NCBI GenBank assembly: GCA_003225005.1
Contig: QIAN01000015.1
Span: 1-64,000, forward strand
DNA: 64,000 nt
Origin: Acidobacteriota bacterium
GTDB taxonomy: Bacteria; Acidobacteriota; Terriglobia; Terriglobales; Acidobacteriaceae
Direction of reading: 5' to 3'
In this document: in pieces, positions 42,244 through 53,440 of the stretch
Layout: each line of letters starts with the position of its first letter
Position numbering within the stretch: the first letter of the stretch is position 1
The notes under the pieces: model-generated
What the model was told of the DNA's origin: nothing
The model's database searches: none
What the model saw: only the letters and a program-made list of their open reading frames with translations
Position numbers and translations under genes: made by a program

Positions 42244-43665
42244 TTAGCCACGGGATCGTTTCCAGTACGCCTCAACCGCCTCGCGCATCACTTCCTTCAA
42301 AGGCACCCGATGCTCGACTGCAATTCGACGGCAGTCCTCGTATTCCGGAGCGTAATTGGTGACCGTCCCATTCATGCTCGCGATCTTGATCCGCACTTCG
42401 CCCCAGGTTGTGTTCACGCTCTGCCACTTCCGCGCCAGCGTCTGTCGCCGCTCATCTCGCCGCCTGACGCCCAGCGTGGTTGTTTCGGTGAAGATTATTT
42501 GGGTCAATCGTGCAGCGTCCTCAGGCTTGGCGAGAACCGTCAACAGCGCCCCGGGGCGGTTTTTTTTCATGTGCACCGGCACGCCGAAGACGTCGAGCGC
42601 GCCTTCTTCGAGCAGCCGATCCATCACGTACCCGAAGACCTGCGGATTCATGTCGTCAAGATTCGCTTCCAAAACCGTAACTGTGTCTGAAGCCGTATTA
42701 GTCGCCAGCACCGAGGATGCAGTCTCGCCGATCGTCAGGCGCACCACATTGGGATGTCCGGGAAAATCGCGTGTGCCCGCACCGTACGCACTTTTCTCAA
42801 TCCTCATCTCGGGAAACGCGGCAAAGCGAGTGACCAACGTCTTCACAATCGCCGCTCCCGTCGGGGTGACCAGCTCCGCCTGCAATCCCGACGAATATAC
42901 TGGCGCGTCTTTCAATAACTCCAACGTAGCCGGCGCAGGCACCGGAAGAGTTCCGTGTGCGCATTTCACCGTACCCCCACCAACGTTCAACGGCGAGGAC
43001 ACGATCTCATCCACCCCTAGGACTTCAACTCCCACGGCAGCACAGACAATATCCACCATGGCGTCAACCGCGCCCACTTCATGAAACTGTACGGCGTCGA
43101 GCGAAGTACTGTGAATCTTCGCTTCCGCCGCGCTCAGCGCCTCGAAAATCGCGACCGCCGTCTTCTTTGCATTCTCGCTGATCGCAGCCTTGCCAATGAT
43201 CTCGCGAATCTCTTTCAGCCCACGGCCATGTTCATCAGCATGTTCATGAATGTGCTCGTGCGAGTGCCCATGCACGTGCGGCGCGGCCGCCCCCGCCCGC
43301 GGAGTGTCCGCAACGTGCGAATGCTCGTGGCCATGACCGCCGTGCTGCTCACGCGCGATGTGCTTATGGTCTTCATCATGAGGAGGATGCTGGTTACGGT
43401 GGTTCACCGCTTCGGGTTGAGACCCCGCGGTCTGGCTCCCCCAGAACTCCTCCCGAGGCATATCCTTCTCGCCGTCAAGGTAGACGTCCACCTTGGTGGC
43501 CGAAATCCCGCTGCGCACGACTCGCGATATTTCGAGGTGCGCCGCCAGATTCAGGGCCGCTATCGTCTCTTCAAATAGGCGCTGCGGAACTCCGGCGTCC
43601 ACCAGCGCGCCCATAAACATGTCGCCGCTGACGCCGGAAAAACATTCAAGGTAGGCTATGCGCAT
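42244..43665 (-). CDS. larC: Nickel-pincer cofactor metallochelatase LarC
   Basis: LarC inserts nickel into the pincer cofactor of lactate racemase and related enzymes. The N-terminus AYLECFSGVSGDMFMGALVD is diagnostic. A long His-rich linker (about residues 85-150, many HxH pairs) can bind metal. Further blocks are DAVQFHEVGAVDAMVDIVCA, ELVTPTGAAIVK, EANLDDMNPQVFGY and ETTTLGVRR. It is one continuous 473-residue frame, unlike the split larC1/larC2 read by frameshifting in lactobacilli. No larA, larB or larE is in the window, but a lactate permease gene lies 3.3 kb away. Confidence 0.92.
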   Translation of the reverse strand: MRIAYLECFSGVSGDMFMGALVDAGVPQRLFEETIAALNLAAHLEISRVVRSGISATKVDVYLDGEKDMPREEFWGSQTAGSQPEAVNHRNQHPPHDEDHKHIAREQHGGHGHEHSHVADTPRAGAAAPHVHGHSHEHIHEHADEHGRGLKEIREIIGKAAISENAKKTAVAIFEALSAAEAKIHSTSLDAVQFHEVGAVDAMVDIVCAAVGVEVLGVDEIVSSPLNVGGGTVKCAHGTLPVPAPATLELLKDAPVYSSGLQAELVTPTGAAIVKTLVTRFAAFPEMRIEKSAYGAGTRDFPGHPNVVRLTIGETASSVLATNTASDTVTVLEANLDDMNPQVFGYVMDRLLEEGALDVFGVPVHMKKNRPGALLTVLAKPEDAARLTQIIFTETTTLGVRRRDERRQTLARKWQSVNTTWGEVRIKIASMNGTVTNYAPEYEDCRRIAVEHRVPLKEVMREAVEAYWKRSRG

Positions 43666-43679
43666 ATATCAATTTCTAA

Positions 43680-43775
43680 CCACAGAGGGCCCAGAGGATC
43701 ACAGAAGACCTCGGCAGAAAGGCACCTGGATTCCTCCGTGGCCCTCTGTGTCCTCTGGGATTGGCGGTTGCACTC
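43680..43775. repeat. Inverted pair of CAGAGG-type repeat units
   Basis: ACCACAGAGGGCCCAGAGG and, 50 bases on, GTGGCCCTCTGTGTCCTCTG form an imperfect inverted repeat in the divergent larC-argS gap. It belongs to the same sequence theme as the other CGCAGAG copies and could form a hairpin. Confidence 0.55.
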
Positions 43776-43885
43776 GGCCTCATGTCGAATTTTCATCATA
43801 GGGAACGTTTTCCCTTTGCGTCAAACCTTCCCCGTCTTCCTCTCTGCTAGAATCACTTTTTTCTTCAAGAGTTTAGAGGGAATCC

Positions 43886-45892
43886 TTGTATCGCTATCTG
43901 CAGCGTCGTTTGGCCGGCGCGGTGCGCGAATTTCTGCGCCGCAATTATAGCCTTGAGCTCGAAACCGTCGTTATTGAGCAGCCCCCCAAAGTGGAGTTGG
44001 GCGAGTACGCGTTGCCTCTCGCATTCGATTTAGCCAAGAAATTGCGCAGGGCTCCGCGCAAGATCGCAGATGAAGTTGTCGCCGGACTGGGTCCCGTCGA
44101 AGGCTTTGAGAAATTCGAGGTCGCAGGCGCCGGCTACATTAACGCCCGCGTCGATCGGGCGGCGGTGGCGGTGGCGCTCGCCTCCGACGAAAAACCCAAA
44201 CATGACGTTCCCGACGGCAAGATTCTGGTCGAGCACTCCAGCATCAATCCCAACAAGGCTGCGCACATTGGACATCTGCGCAACGCCATCCTCGGCGACA
44301 CTTTCGTGCGCCTGCTCGAATATGCGGGCCGCGAAGTAGATGTGCAAAACTACATCGACAACACCGGCGTGCAAGTAGCTGACGTGGTTGTTGGCTTCAC
44401 CCACATCGAGAAAACATCAGGGGCCGAAATCGAACAACTGTCACGCCAACCGCGCTTTGATTACTACTGCTGGGACCTCTACGCCCGCGTCTCGCAGTGG
44501 TACGAGCAGGACAAGCAGAATCTGCAAGTTCGCGCCCAGACTTTGCATGCCATTGAAGATGCAGCCGGTGAAACTGCGGCCATTGCTGATCTGATTTCTG
44601 TGGCTGTTCTTCGCCGTCATCTCGAGACGATGGATCGTCTCGAGATCGAATATGACTTCCTGCCGCGGGAGAGTGAAATATTGCATCTTCACTTCTGGGA
44701 TGCCGCATTCGCCAAACTGAAAGAGGCGGGCGTTCTGTTGTTTGAGACCCAGGGCAAGAACAAGGGCTGCTGGGTGATGCGGCGGGCGGGGACATCAAAA
44801 TCTGAAATCGCAGAGGGCGCTGAGGCTGGCGCAGAGAGCGCTGAAAAAGACGAGATCTCAGAGGACGATCAAAAAGTCATTGTCCGATCGAACGGCACCG
44901 TCGGATACGTCGGCAAAGACATCGCTTATCACATGTGGAAGTTCGGGCTGCTCGGGCGGGACTTCGGCTACCGCAATTTCTACCGCTATCCCAACGGACA
45001 CGATTGCTGGATTTCCGCGACCGAAGGCGAGAAGAATCATCCCCACTTCGGTGATGTGGCTGAAATCTACAACGTGATTGACGCTCGCCAGTCGGAAGCG
45101 CAAAACACCGTGATCGAAGCTTTGCGCGGCTTGGGGCACGGTGAAGCAGCCGAGCACTACACTCATTTCTCTTACGAGATGGTCGCGCTGACTCCGCGCT
45201 GTGCCGCCGAACTCGGCTACACCCTCAGCGAGGAAGACAAGGCTCGTTCGTACATCGAAGTTAGCGGACGCAGAGGATTCGGCGTGAAAGCCGATGACCT
45301 GATCGACGCGCTGATCACATCCGCAAAGAAAGAAGTTGATTCTCGACATCCACAACTCGGCGATAGTGAACGGCGCACCATCGCCACGCAAATCGCGATC
45401 GGCGCGTTGCGCTACTTCATGCTTAAGTACACCAAGCAGTCAGTGATCGCTTTCGACTTCAAGGAAGCGCTCAGCTTCGAAGGCGAAACTGGCCCTTACG
45501 CCCAATACGCCGTCGTGCGCGCCACCAGCATCTTCCGCAAAGCGGGCATTGATCCCGAACCATTCTGTAAAGACGTTGCCGGCAACCTCTCCTCCGCGTT
45601 CGCCCAGCATTTGACTGGCGAAGCCGCCAACGAAATCTGGGGGCTTTGGCTGACGGCCGCCAAAACTTCGTACATCGTAGACCAATCGATCGCTACCACA
45701 GAGCCGGCCTACCTGGCCAAGCACGCGTTCCAACTGGCACAATTTTTTAATACCTTCTACCACCGCCATCCCATCCTCAGCGAGCCGGACGAAACCCGCA
45801 AGCAGTTCCTACTGTCCACGGTCGCGGTGGTGCGCCGCGAATTGATTCGTACACTGGCCGTAATGGGAATCACCGTGCCGCCTGTGATGTAG
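43886..45892 (+). CDS. argS: Arginyl-tRNA synthetase
   Basis: The class I enzyme has an N-terminal additional domain, the HIGH-type motif in EHSSINPNKAAHIGHLRNAI, YIDNTGVQVADVV, the TEGEKNHPHF region and a DALR anticodon-binding domain at the end. The start is a TTG with GAGGG upstream. At 668 residues it is longer than usual. An extra acidic segment of about 25 residues (SEIAEGAEAGAESAEKDEIS, encoded at about 44806-44870) lies between CWVMRR and VIVRSNGTVGYVGKD. Its DNA resembles the dispersed intergenic repeat, which suggests an in-frame insertion. Arginyl-tRNA synthetase is essential, so the insertion must be tolerated. Confidence 0.93.
   Translation: MYRYLQRRLAGAVREFLRRNYSLELETVVIEQPPKVELGEYALPLAFDLAKKLRRAPRKIADEVVAGLGPVEGFEKFEVAGAGYINARVDRAAVAVALASDEKPKHDVPDGKILVEHSSINPNKAAHIGHLRNAILGDTFVRLLEYAGREVDVQNYIDNTGVQVADVVVGFTHIEKTSGAEIEQLSRQPRFDYYCWDLYARVSQWYEQDKQNLQVRAQTLHAIEDAAGETAAIADLISVAVLRRHLETMDRLEIEYDFLPRESEILHLHFWDAAFAKLKEAGVLLFETQGKNKGCWVMRRAGTSKSEIAEGAEAGAESAEKDEISEDDQKVIVRSNGTVGYVGKDIAYHMWKFGLLGRDFGYRNFYRYPNGHDCWISATEGEKNHPHFGDVAEIYNVIDARQSEAQNTVIEALRGLGHGEAAEHYTHFSYEMVALTPRCAAELGYTLSEEDKARSYIEVSGRRGFGVKADDLIDALITSAKKEVDSRHPQLGDSERRTIATQIAIGALRYFMLKYTKQSVIAFDFKEALSFEGETGPYAQYAVVRATSIFRKAGIDPEPFCKDVAGNLSSAFAQHLTGEAANEIWGLWLTAAKTSYIVDQSIATTEPAYLAKHAFQLAQFFNTFYHRHPILSEPDETRKQFLLSTVAVVRRELIRTLAVMGITVPPVM
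44806..44870 (+). repeat. Intergenic-type repeat embedded in argS
   Basis: AAATCGCAGAGGGCGCTGAG, then GCTGGCGCAGAGAGCGCTGA, matches the CGCAGAG...GCGC theme of the intergenic copies but lies in frame inside argS and encodes an Ala/Glu-rich insertion. Confidence 0.55.
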
Positions 45893-46792
45893 CCTGGTGC
45901 GCTTAAAACGGCGGATGGTGACGTCAGGCAATTGCCCCGCCTTGGTAGGCCTACTGAAGTAGACCGCGGAAGCAATGATCATCGCTCCGCCGAGGATTGC
46001 CCTTAATCCCCAGCGTCTCGTGCAACACGAATACTCCAAGCAGTGCTCCGGTCAGCGGCTCCAGGTTGAGAAAGACTCCCGCGCGGGAAGCTGGCACTCG
46101 AGCCAATCCCCAATTCCAAAGCAGGTAGGCCCCAGCGGTTGCAAATAGCCCCTGAGCTGCCAATGCTGTCCATGTTTCCGGCGAGAAGCGAAATCGCCAG
46201 GGCTGTGACAACATCACCCACGACACCAGAAAGATCGTGCCCAGAACAATCATCGACGCAGTAATCTGAAGCGAATCATATCTCTCCATCAGCCGTTTCG
46301 TGATCAGGATCGACACTACCGCCGCCAACATTGAGATAAAGACCAACAGGTCTCCTCTTGATGTTGGCTGTGGACCGGTGATGACATTTGTCTTTGACAA
46401 AGCAATGAGAAGCGCGCCAAGTCCGGACCCCAGCAGAGCCCCGGATTCCACAACCTTGAGCCGCTCGTGCAAAAACAGGGCTGAACTGAGGGCGAGCAAC
46501 ATGGGCATGGTGCCTACAATCAGCGAGGCATGAGAAACGGTGGTCAACCGGAGTCCCGCAAATTGCACTAAAGCGGATTCCCTTCCGCAACAAACAAGGC
46601 CAAAGCACGATCGAACCACAAAGAAAACGGAAAGCGACATTGTCCGAAACGGTTGTCTCTCGCAGCGCAATCTTGCCGAAGAGAAATCCAGTACCCCACA
46701 AGCATCCGGCAAGGGCCAACGATGCCATCGGTAACCAAGACTTTACTCCGCGCTCTCGCTCTGCGTTCGGTGTCAGTTCGTGTGATTTCATC
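45893..46792 (-). pseudogene. EamA/DMT-family exporter, frameshifted
   Basis: From the ATG at 46792 one frame encodes LALAGCLWGTGFLFGKIALR and SDNVAFRFLCGSIVLWPCLL, the first half of an EamA repeat. Near 46580 about 20 residues are missing and the frame changes; the next frame runs ALVQFAGLRLTTVSHASLIV to RVPASRAGVFLNLEPLTGAL and VFVLHETLG. A second single-base change near 46016 shifts it again (RAILGGAMIIASAVYF), after which it runs into argS. The gene is a broken drug/metabolite transporter. It is convergent with argS. Confidence 0.7.
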
Positions 46793-46938
46793 GCACGGGC
46801 TTTCGATTTTCGCAATTTTCCCCTTCGCCCGCGGCGACGAGCCAGGGAAATACTGATTAAATTGTGTCGGAAAAAGATGCTGCGAACAAATCAGCGACCG
46901 TCAACTTCGGTGTGGTCGGCGGGGGCTTATCGAGATCA

Positions 46939-48705
<1,767 letters not shown>

Positions 48706-48905
48706 ACGTTCTCCCTTCGGAGAGGACCGAAGCATGTAGCCAGAAACAAGATCGTCAATTCAGGTAAGGCGTCCGCGACCGCCGAAAAGTCTGCTCTACT
48801 GTCTAAATCGCGGGTAATGGTACCACCTAACAAAAAATCACAAAACGGGGAATGACCTCAGGTAGCATGTGCTCGAATACAATCAAACTGGAGGCTGGCG
48901 GGCGA

Positions 48906-50294
48906 GTGAACAAAATGAACGAAGTTGGGAAACAGTGGGAAGGCCAGATCGTGAATGGAGAATTCCTCCTGCAACGTTATTTGGGTGCGTCGAACCGCAG
49001 CGTTGTATTTCTCACCGAACTCGGTGGTATGAAATCGCGGAGGGCGGCGATCAAATTAATTCCGGCTGACTGGGAAGGGGCAGAAATACAACTCGCCCGG
49101 TTAAAGGCCGCCGCGAAATTATCCCACCCCCATTTGCTGAAGATTCATCAGACTGGATCGTGCGAGCTGCGCGAAACGAAGCTGTTCTATATCGTTTTAG
49201 AGTATGCCGACGAAGATTTGTCGCAAGTGCTCCCGATGCGTGCCTTGACGCAAGCCGAAGGTCTCGACATGCTTCCGCCCGTTTTGGACGCGCTTTCGTA
49301 CCTTCATCGCCAGGGCTTCATCCACAGTCGGGTGAGACCGCGAAACATTGTGGCTGTCGAAGAGCGACTGAAGCTTTCGAGCGACAGCATCCGCGAAGAG
49401 GGTGGGGCGATTCCGGGCTCAGCCAAACCGAGTGCCTACGACGCACCCGAGGTCGCTCGCGGACTAGTCTCTCCGGCTGGAGATGTTTGGTCGCTGGGCG
49501 TGACGCTGGTCGAGGCATTGACGCAACGTCTTCCCGTGTGGGACGGAGCGGGATCAGGCGATCCGGTATTACCCGCGACATTGCCAGAGCCGTTTCGTGA
49601 TATTGCATTTCATTGCCTGCGCCGAGAACCGAACCAGCGTTGGACTCTTGCTGACATCGCGGCCCGGCTTAAGTCCGGTGCGTCGAGTTCCGCAAAGCAA
49701 GCGCCCATGGTGGCGCCAAAGGCGCCCTCAAAATCGCGTTTCACTACACCGATGACGGCGATCGGGCTCACCCTGGTATTGGTGCTGGCCATCTGGGGTC
49801 TGTTCCGTCATCGCGGCGAGACTCCACCGAATGGTCCCGCCGCGGCAGAACAGAGAGAGACGAAGCCCAAGCCGGAGCCGGGAACACCCATCGAAAGCAG
49901 CACGCCTAACCCGGAAGGCGGCACGGCAAGAAATTCGAGAGTCAAGTCCTCAGCCACAACTGCTGAGCTGGCAGCGCCTGCGGGTGCGGTTGCACAGGAT
50001 GAAGTGCTCCAGCAAGTTTTGCCGGACGTCTCGACAACGGCCAGGAACACCATCCAGGGGACGGTGAGGGTAACAGTGCGAGTCACGGTAGATTCGTCGG
50101 GCAACGTGACAAACGCCACGTTCGAATCTCCTGGACCAAGCAAATATTTTGCCCGCAAGGCTATGGAAGCCGCGCAGCAATGGAAATTCAAACCAGTGCA
50201 GACAGATGGCCAACCTGTTTCGAGGGAATGGATCCTGCAATTCCAGTTCAAGAACTCCGGCACCAATATTATTCCCTCACCAGCAGCCCATTAA
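48906..50294 (+). CDS. Pseudokinase fused to a TonB-type C-terminal domain
   Basis: The 462-residue protein starts with a protein-kinase fold. From the GTG at 48906 the Gly-loop is degenerate (YLGASNRSVVF), the beta-3 lysine is kept (AAIKLI, K50), but the HRD motif reads HSRVRPRN (140-147), with no catalytic Asp, and the DFG region reads KLSSDSI. APE and DVWSLG (subdomain IX) remain. After a linker comes one membrane helix (AIGLTLVLVLAIWGLF), a Pro/Glu/Thr-rich periplasmic stretch, and a TonB C-terminal domain (VRVTVDSSGNVTNATFESPG, AMEAAQQWKFKP). The kinase part is cytoplasmic and the TonB part periplasmic. It is probably a sensor or scaffold, not an active kinase. The start could also be ATG 48852 or 48915. 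Confidence 0.85.
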   Translation: MNKMNEVGKQWEGQIVNGEFLLQRYLGASNRSVVFLTELGGMKSRRAAIKLIPADWEGAEIQLARLKAAAKLSHPHLLKIHQTGSCELRETKLFYIVLEYADEDLSQVLPMRALTQAEGLDMLPPVLDALSYLHRQGFIHSRVRPRNIVAVEERLKLSSDSIREEGGAIPGSAKPSAYDAPEVARGLVSPAGDVWSLGVTLVEALTQRLPVWDGAGSGDPVLPATLPEPFRDIAFHCLRREPNQRWTLADIAARLKSGASSSAKQAPMVAPKAPSKSRFTTPMTAIGLTLVLVLAIWGLFRHRGETPPNGPAAAEQRETKPKPEPGTPIESSTPNPEGGTARNSRVKSSATTAELAAPAGAVAQDEVLQQVLPDVSTTARNTIQGTVRVTVRVTVDSSGNVTNATFESPGPSKYFARKAMEAAQQWKFKPVQTDGQPVSREWILQFQFKNSGTNIIPSPAAH

Positions 50295-50451
50295 CGACTT
50301 CCGAACGTTGAAGGAACCCATAGGACACAACGGAGTTCGCAAGGTCGATTTATTTGGGCATCCGCCAGAATCATTTCCCATCCGAAGACCGCATTCGTTG
50401 CTAGACTATTGCGTCGTTGAAACGCTCTCAGCGCAAAACAGGAGCGAAGTA

Positions 50452-51255
50452 ATGAATGCCAAGCCCGGCCTGGCCGCGGAAGTGCTGTCCGAGTTCCTCG
50501 GAACCTTTGTCCTGATTCTGTTTGGTACCGGCGTCGTTGCCATGGTTGTGCTGTTTCCCTCGAGCTCAGGTGGAGGAATTGTTCACGGTGGCTACACCAA
50601 CATCACACTGGGCTGGGGGCTTGCCGTAACCATGGGCATCTATGTTGCCGGCAAAATTTCAGGGGCGCACTTGAACCCGGCCGTAACCTTGACCCTCGCC
50701 GTATTTCGAGGCTTTTCGTGGAGCAAGGTTCTGCCTTACTCCATCGCTCAAACCGCAGGAGCTTTCACCGCTGCGGCGCTGGTGTATCGGAATTATTTGC
50801 CGGCTTTTCGCCAGGTAGATCCGCAGCTGGAAAAAACCGCTGGAGTCTTTACGACCTTCCCTGCCTTTCCGGGATTGCTCCAGGCTGGGTTCCTCGATCA
50901 AGTGATTGGTACCGCTTTGCTTCTCCTTCTTGTATTGGCCATCACGGACGAATTCAATTCGCCTCCGGGCGCGAACCTGGCGCCCTTGATGATCGGACTC
51001 GTGGTCGTGGCGATCGGCATGAGCTTCGGCGGGATGCATGGGTACCCGATCAATCCGGCTCGGGATCTAGGGCCGCGCCTGTTCACGGTGGTCGCGGGTT
51101 TTCGCAACAACGGCATCACCGATGGCAGCCGGGTGTGGTGGGTGCCAGTCGTGGCACCTTTGGTGGGCGGGCTGGTGGGCGCCGCGGTTTATGATTTCGG
51201 CATTCGGCGCTTCGTTAAGCGCTTAGCAACTCACAACGGAATTGAAGAGAAATAG
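50452..51255 (+). CDS. glpF: Glycerol facilitator, aquaglyceroporin
   Basis: GGAGCGAAGTA precedes the ATG at 50452. Six helices and both half-helix signatures are present: [14 protein letters not shown] and [13 protein letters not shown]; the Asp after the second NPA-Arg is typical of glycerol-conducting members. The protein lets glycerol cross the inner membrane. The glpK gene starts 11 bases after its stop, so the two form an operon for glycerol uptake and trapping. No glpR or glpD is in the window. Confidence 0.93.
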   Translation: MNAKPGLAAEVLSEFLGTFVLILFGTGVVAMVVLFPSSSGGGIVHGGYTNITLGWGLAVTMGIYVAGKISGAHLNPAVTLTLAVFRGFSWSKVLPYSIAQTAGAFTAAALVYRNYLPAFRQVDPQLEKTAGVFTTFPAFPGLLQAGFLDQVIGTALLLLLVLAITDEFNSPPGANLAPLMIGLVVVAIGMSFGGMHGYPINPARDLGPRLFTVVAGFRNNGITDGSRVWWVPVVAPLVGGLVGAAVYDFGIRRFVKRLATHNGIEEK

Positions 51256-51265
51256 AGGAGTCTCG

Positions 51266-52765
51266 TTGCCATACATACTGGCGCTGGATCAGGGCACCAC
51301 CAGTTCGCGAGCAATATTGTTCGATCATGAAGGTGCGATCAAGTCGGTAGCGCAGCGTGAATTCGAACAACTTTTTCCGCAACCGGGATGGGTCGAACAC
51401 GATCCGGAGGAAATCTGGGCATCGCAAATCAGCGTTGCGGTAGAAGCTTTAAGCCGGGCGGAGGCTCGGCCGCGCGACGTTGCCGCCATCGGTATTACTA
51501 ACCAACGCGAGACCACGATCGTATGGAATCGGGAGACTGGAAGGCCGCTGTCGAATGCCATTGTCTGGCAGGATCGTCGCACCGCCGGCTTTTGCGATCA
51601 GCTCAAGGCCGAAGGTCATGAAACTCTGATCCAGCAGCGTACGGGGCTCATGATCGACTCGTATTTCTCCGCCAGCAAGATCGCATGGATCCTGGACAAC
51701 GTTCCGCACGCCCGCGAATTGGCGGAAGGCGGGCAACTCGCCTTCGGAACGGTTGACAGTTGGCTGGTTTGGAAGTTGACCAGCGGCCGCGTGCATGCGA
51801 CTGATGCTACTAACGCCTCGCGAACTATGCTCTTTAACATTCACACGGGCGGTTGGGACGACGATCTCTTGCGCCTGTTCCGCATCCCCGTGGCTTTGAT
51901 GCCTGAAGTCCGTTCTTCTAGCGAGGTTTATGCGGAGGTCACGACTACTTTAGGGCTGGGCAGTGTCGCCATTGCTGGTATCGCAGGCGATCAGCAGGCA
52001 TCCTTACTAGGTCAAAGGTGCACCACGCCCGGCCTGACAAAGAATACCTACGGAACCGGATGCTTCATGTTGCAAAACACCGGGACTCGCGCCGCTCCCT
52101 CTCGAAATCGCCTGGTGACAACGGTGGCCTGGAAAATCGGCGACACAGTCGAGTATGCGCTGGAAGGCAGCGTCTTCATTGGGGGCGCGGTCATTCAATG
52201 GTTACGAGACGGTTTGGGTTTGATTCGTGCCTCGGCTGATGTCGAGCCCCTGGCGGCATCCGTTGCCGACAACGGAGGTGTCTATTTCGTTCCTGCCTTC
52301 GTAGGACTGGGCGCTCCACATTGGGACCAGTACGCCAGAGGTTCGATATTCGGGCTGACCCGCGGTAGCAACGCGGGGCACATTGCGCGCGCCGCGCTTG
52401 AGAGTATTGCCTACCAGGTGGCGGATCTGTTCGACGCCGTACGGCGCGACGCTGGAACTCCGCTGCTCGAGTTGCGCGTCGATGGTGGCGCATCGGCAAA
52501 CGACGCTCTTATGCAGTTCCAGTCTGACATTTTGGGCATACCCGTAGCGCGTCCCGCGGTCACCGAGACCACTGCCCTCGGAGCTGCATATTTGGCCGGA
52601 ATCGCGGTTGGGTTCTGGCGGTCCTTAGAGCAGATTGTTGAACTCCCCTGCCAGGCGGTTAAGTTTGAGCCGAGGATTCCGCGCTCTAAAGCGGAAGCGT
52701 TGCGTGGGAGATGGAATGAGGCTCTATCCCGCGCAAAGGCATGGGATGACCCCAAGTTGGGATGA
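51266..52765 (+). CDS. glpK: Glycerol kinase
   Basis: GlpK phosphorylates glycerol to glycerol 3-phosphate. FGGY-family blocks are clear: [47 protein letters not shown], the [10 protein letters not shown] segment and [20 protein letters not shown]. The start is a TTG with AGAGGAG upstream, directly behind glpF. The last codons lie in a perfect 16-bp tandem duplication that creates the TGA; with one copy the frame would run on for about ten more codons. Confidence 0.95.
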   Translation: MPYILALDQGTTSSRAILFDHEGAIKSVAQREFEQLFPQPGWVEHDPEEIWASQISVAVEALSRAEARPRDVAAIGITNQRETTIVWNRETGRPLSNAIVWQDRRTAGFCDQLKAEGHETLIQQRTGLMIDSYFSASKIAWILDNVPHARELAEGGQLAFGTVDSWLVWKLTSGRVHATDATNASRTMLFNIHTGGWDDDLLRLFRIPVALMPEVRSSSEVYAEVTTTLGLGSVAIAGIAGDQQASLLGQRCTTPGLTKNTYGTGCFMLQNTGTRAAPSRNRLVTTVAWKIGDTVEYALEGSVFIGGAVIQWLRDGLGLIRASADVEPLAASVADNGGVYFVPAFVGLGAPHWDQYARGSIFGLTRGSNAGHIARAALESIAYQVADLFDAVRRDAGTPLLELRVDGGASANDALMQFQSDILGIPVARPAVTETTALGAAYLAGIAVGFWRSLEQIVELPCQAVKFEPRIPRSKAEALRGRWNEALSRAKAWDDPKLG

Positions 52766-52773
52766 CCCCAAGT
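52742..52773. repeat. Perfect 16-bp tandem duplication at the glpK stop
   Basis: TGGGATGACCCCAAGT occurs twice without a gap (52742-52757 and 52758-52773). The glpK stop codon lies in the second copy. Confidence 0.9.
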
Positions 52774-53351
52774 ATAGTTTGCTTCGAGCCGGCAATCAGT
52801 AGTCGAATCCTCCCCCATCCAGCCAGACCAGGGGCATCAGCGCCCGACCCGCCTATTTGTTTTTGGGGTATGCGGATTTGCGAAAGCCTGGGAACCAGGG
52901 AAAAAGATGGATAGAAAAAATGCATCGTGTGCGTGCGCCCAAGCTGCGCGAGATGGGTGCATGGTTCCAGCTGCACGCGCTGTCCTCGGTTAGCTTCCAT
53001 GGAAGGAACATGCGCGGGCCATCGTCTCAAGACTGTGAGAAATCGCTTGCGCGTAGCCGAATTCCATCGGTCCATTGGCTGTCGAAGAAACGCGCTGGAG
53101 CTCCTCTTGTCCAGATCTTAGCGCTATCCTCTACGGCGACAGCGGGGGCGTAGCCGGGACGTTCCTGCGGGTCTGTGAGATCACGGCAGCCATAAGTGGT
53201 CAGGCCCGCCGCAAGTGCCAAACCAATCGGAGCAACGATTTCTTCCGCAGGACCGTCCCCGCAATCCGCTACCCTGCCGCCACGAATCCGATTTGTAAAA
53301 AAATTGTCAAAGCTCTGTCATCGCAGTGTCAATCAGGCTATTTGGTGCGGG
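52774..53351. other. Intergenic between glpK and the OmpR-type regulator
   Basis: About 580 bases with no gene I can support. A minus-strand frame at 53027-53221 looks partly protein-like but has no ribosome binding site or known relative. The promoter of the regulator gene should be near its 3' end. Confidence 0.4.
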
Positions 53352-53379
53352 TTGAGGGTTACAATTTGAGGGTTACAAT
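53352..53379. repeat. Perfect 14-bp tandem repeat upstream of a response regulator
   Basis: TTGAGGGTTACAAT occurs twice in direct contact, about 60 bases before the regulator's ATG. OmpR-family regulators bind direct repeats, so an autoregulatory site is possible, though the 14-bp period differs from the usual 10-11. Confidence 0.5.
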
Positions 53380-53440
53380 GGATTCGGTTGGGTGTGCCCG
53401 CAAGCTGGAAGCCCCCCTCCGACGCCCAAGGACGGTTTTC

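Noticed and set aside
43200-43400. Repeated CATG/GTG-rich sequence
   Set aside because: It encodes the His-rich linker of LarC.
53027-53221. Minus-strand frame of 64 residues with a hydrophobic start and a cysteine (MALAAGLTTYGC)
   Set aside because: It looks partly protein-like, but has a TTG start with no ribosome binding site, no basic signal-peptide N-terminus and no family I recognise.
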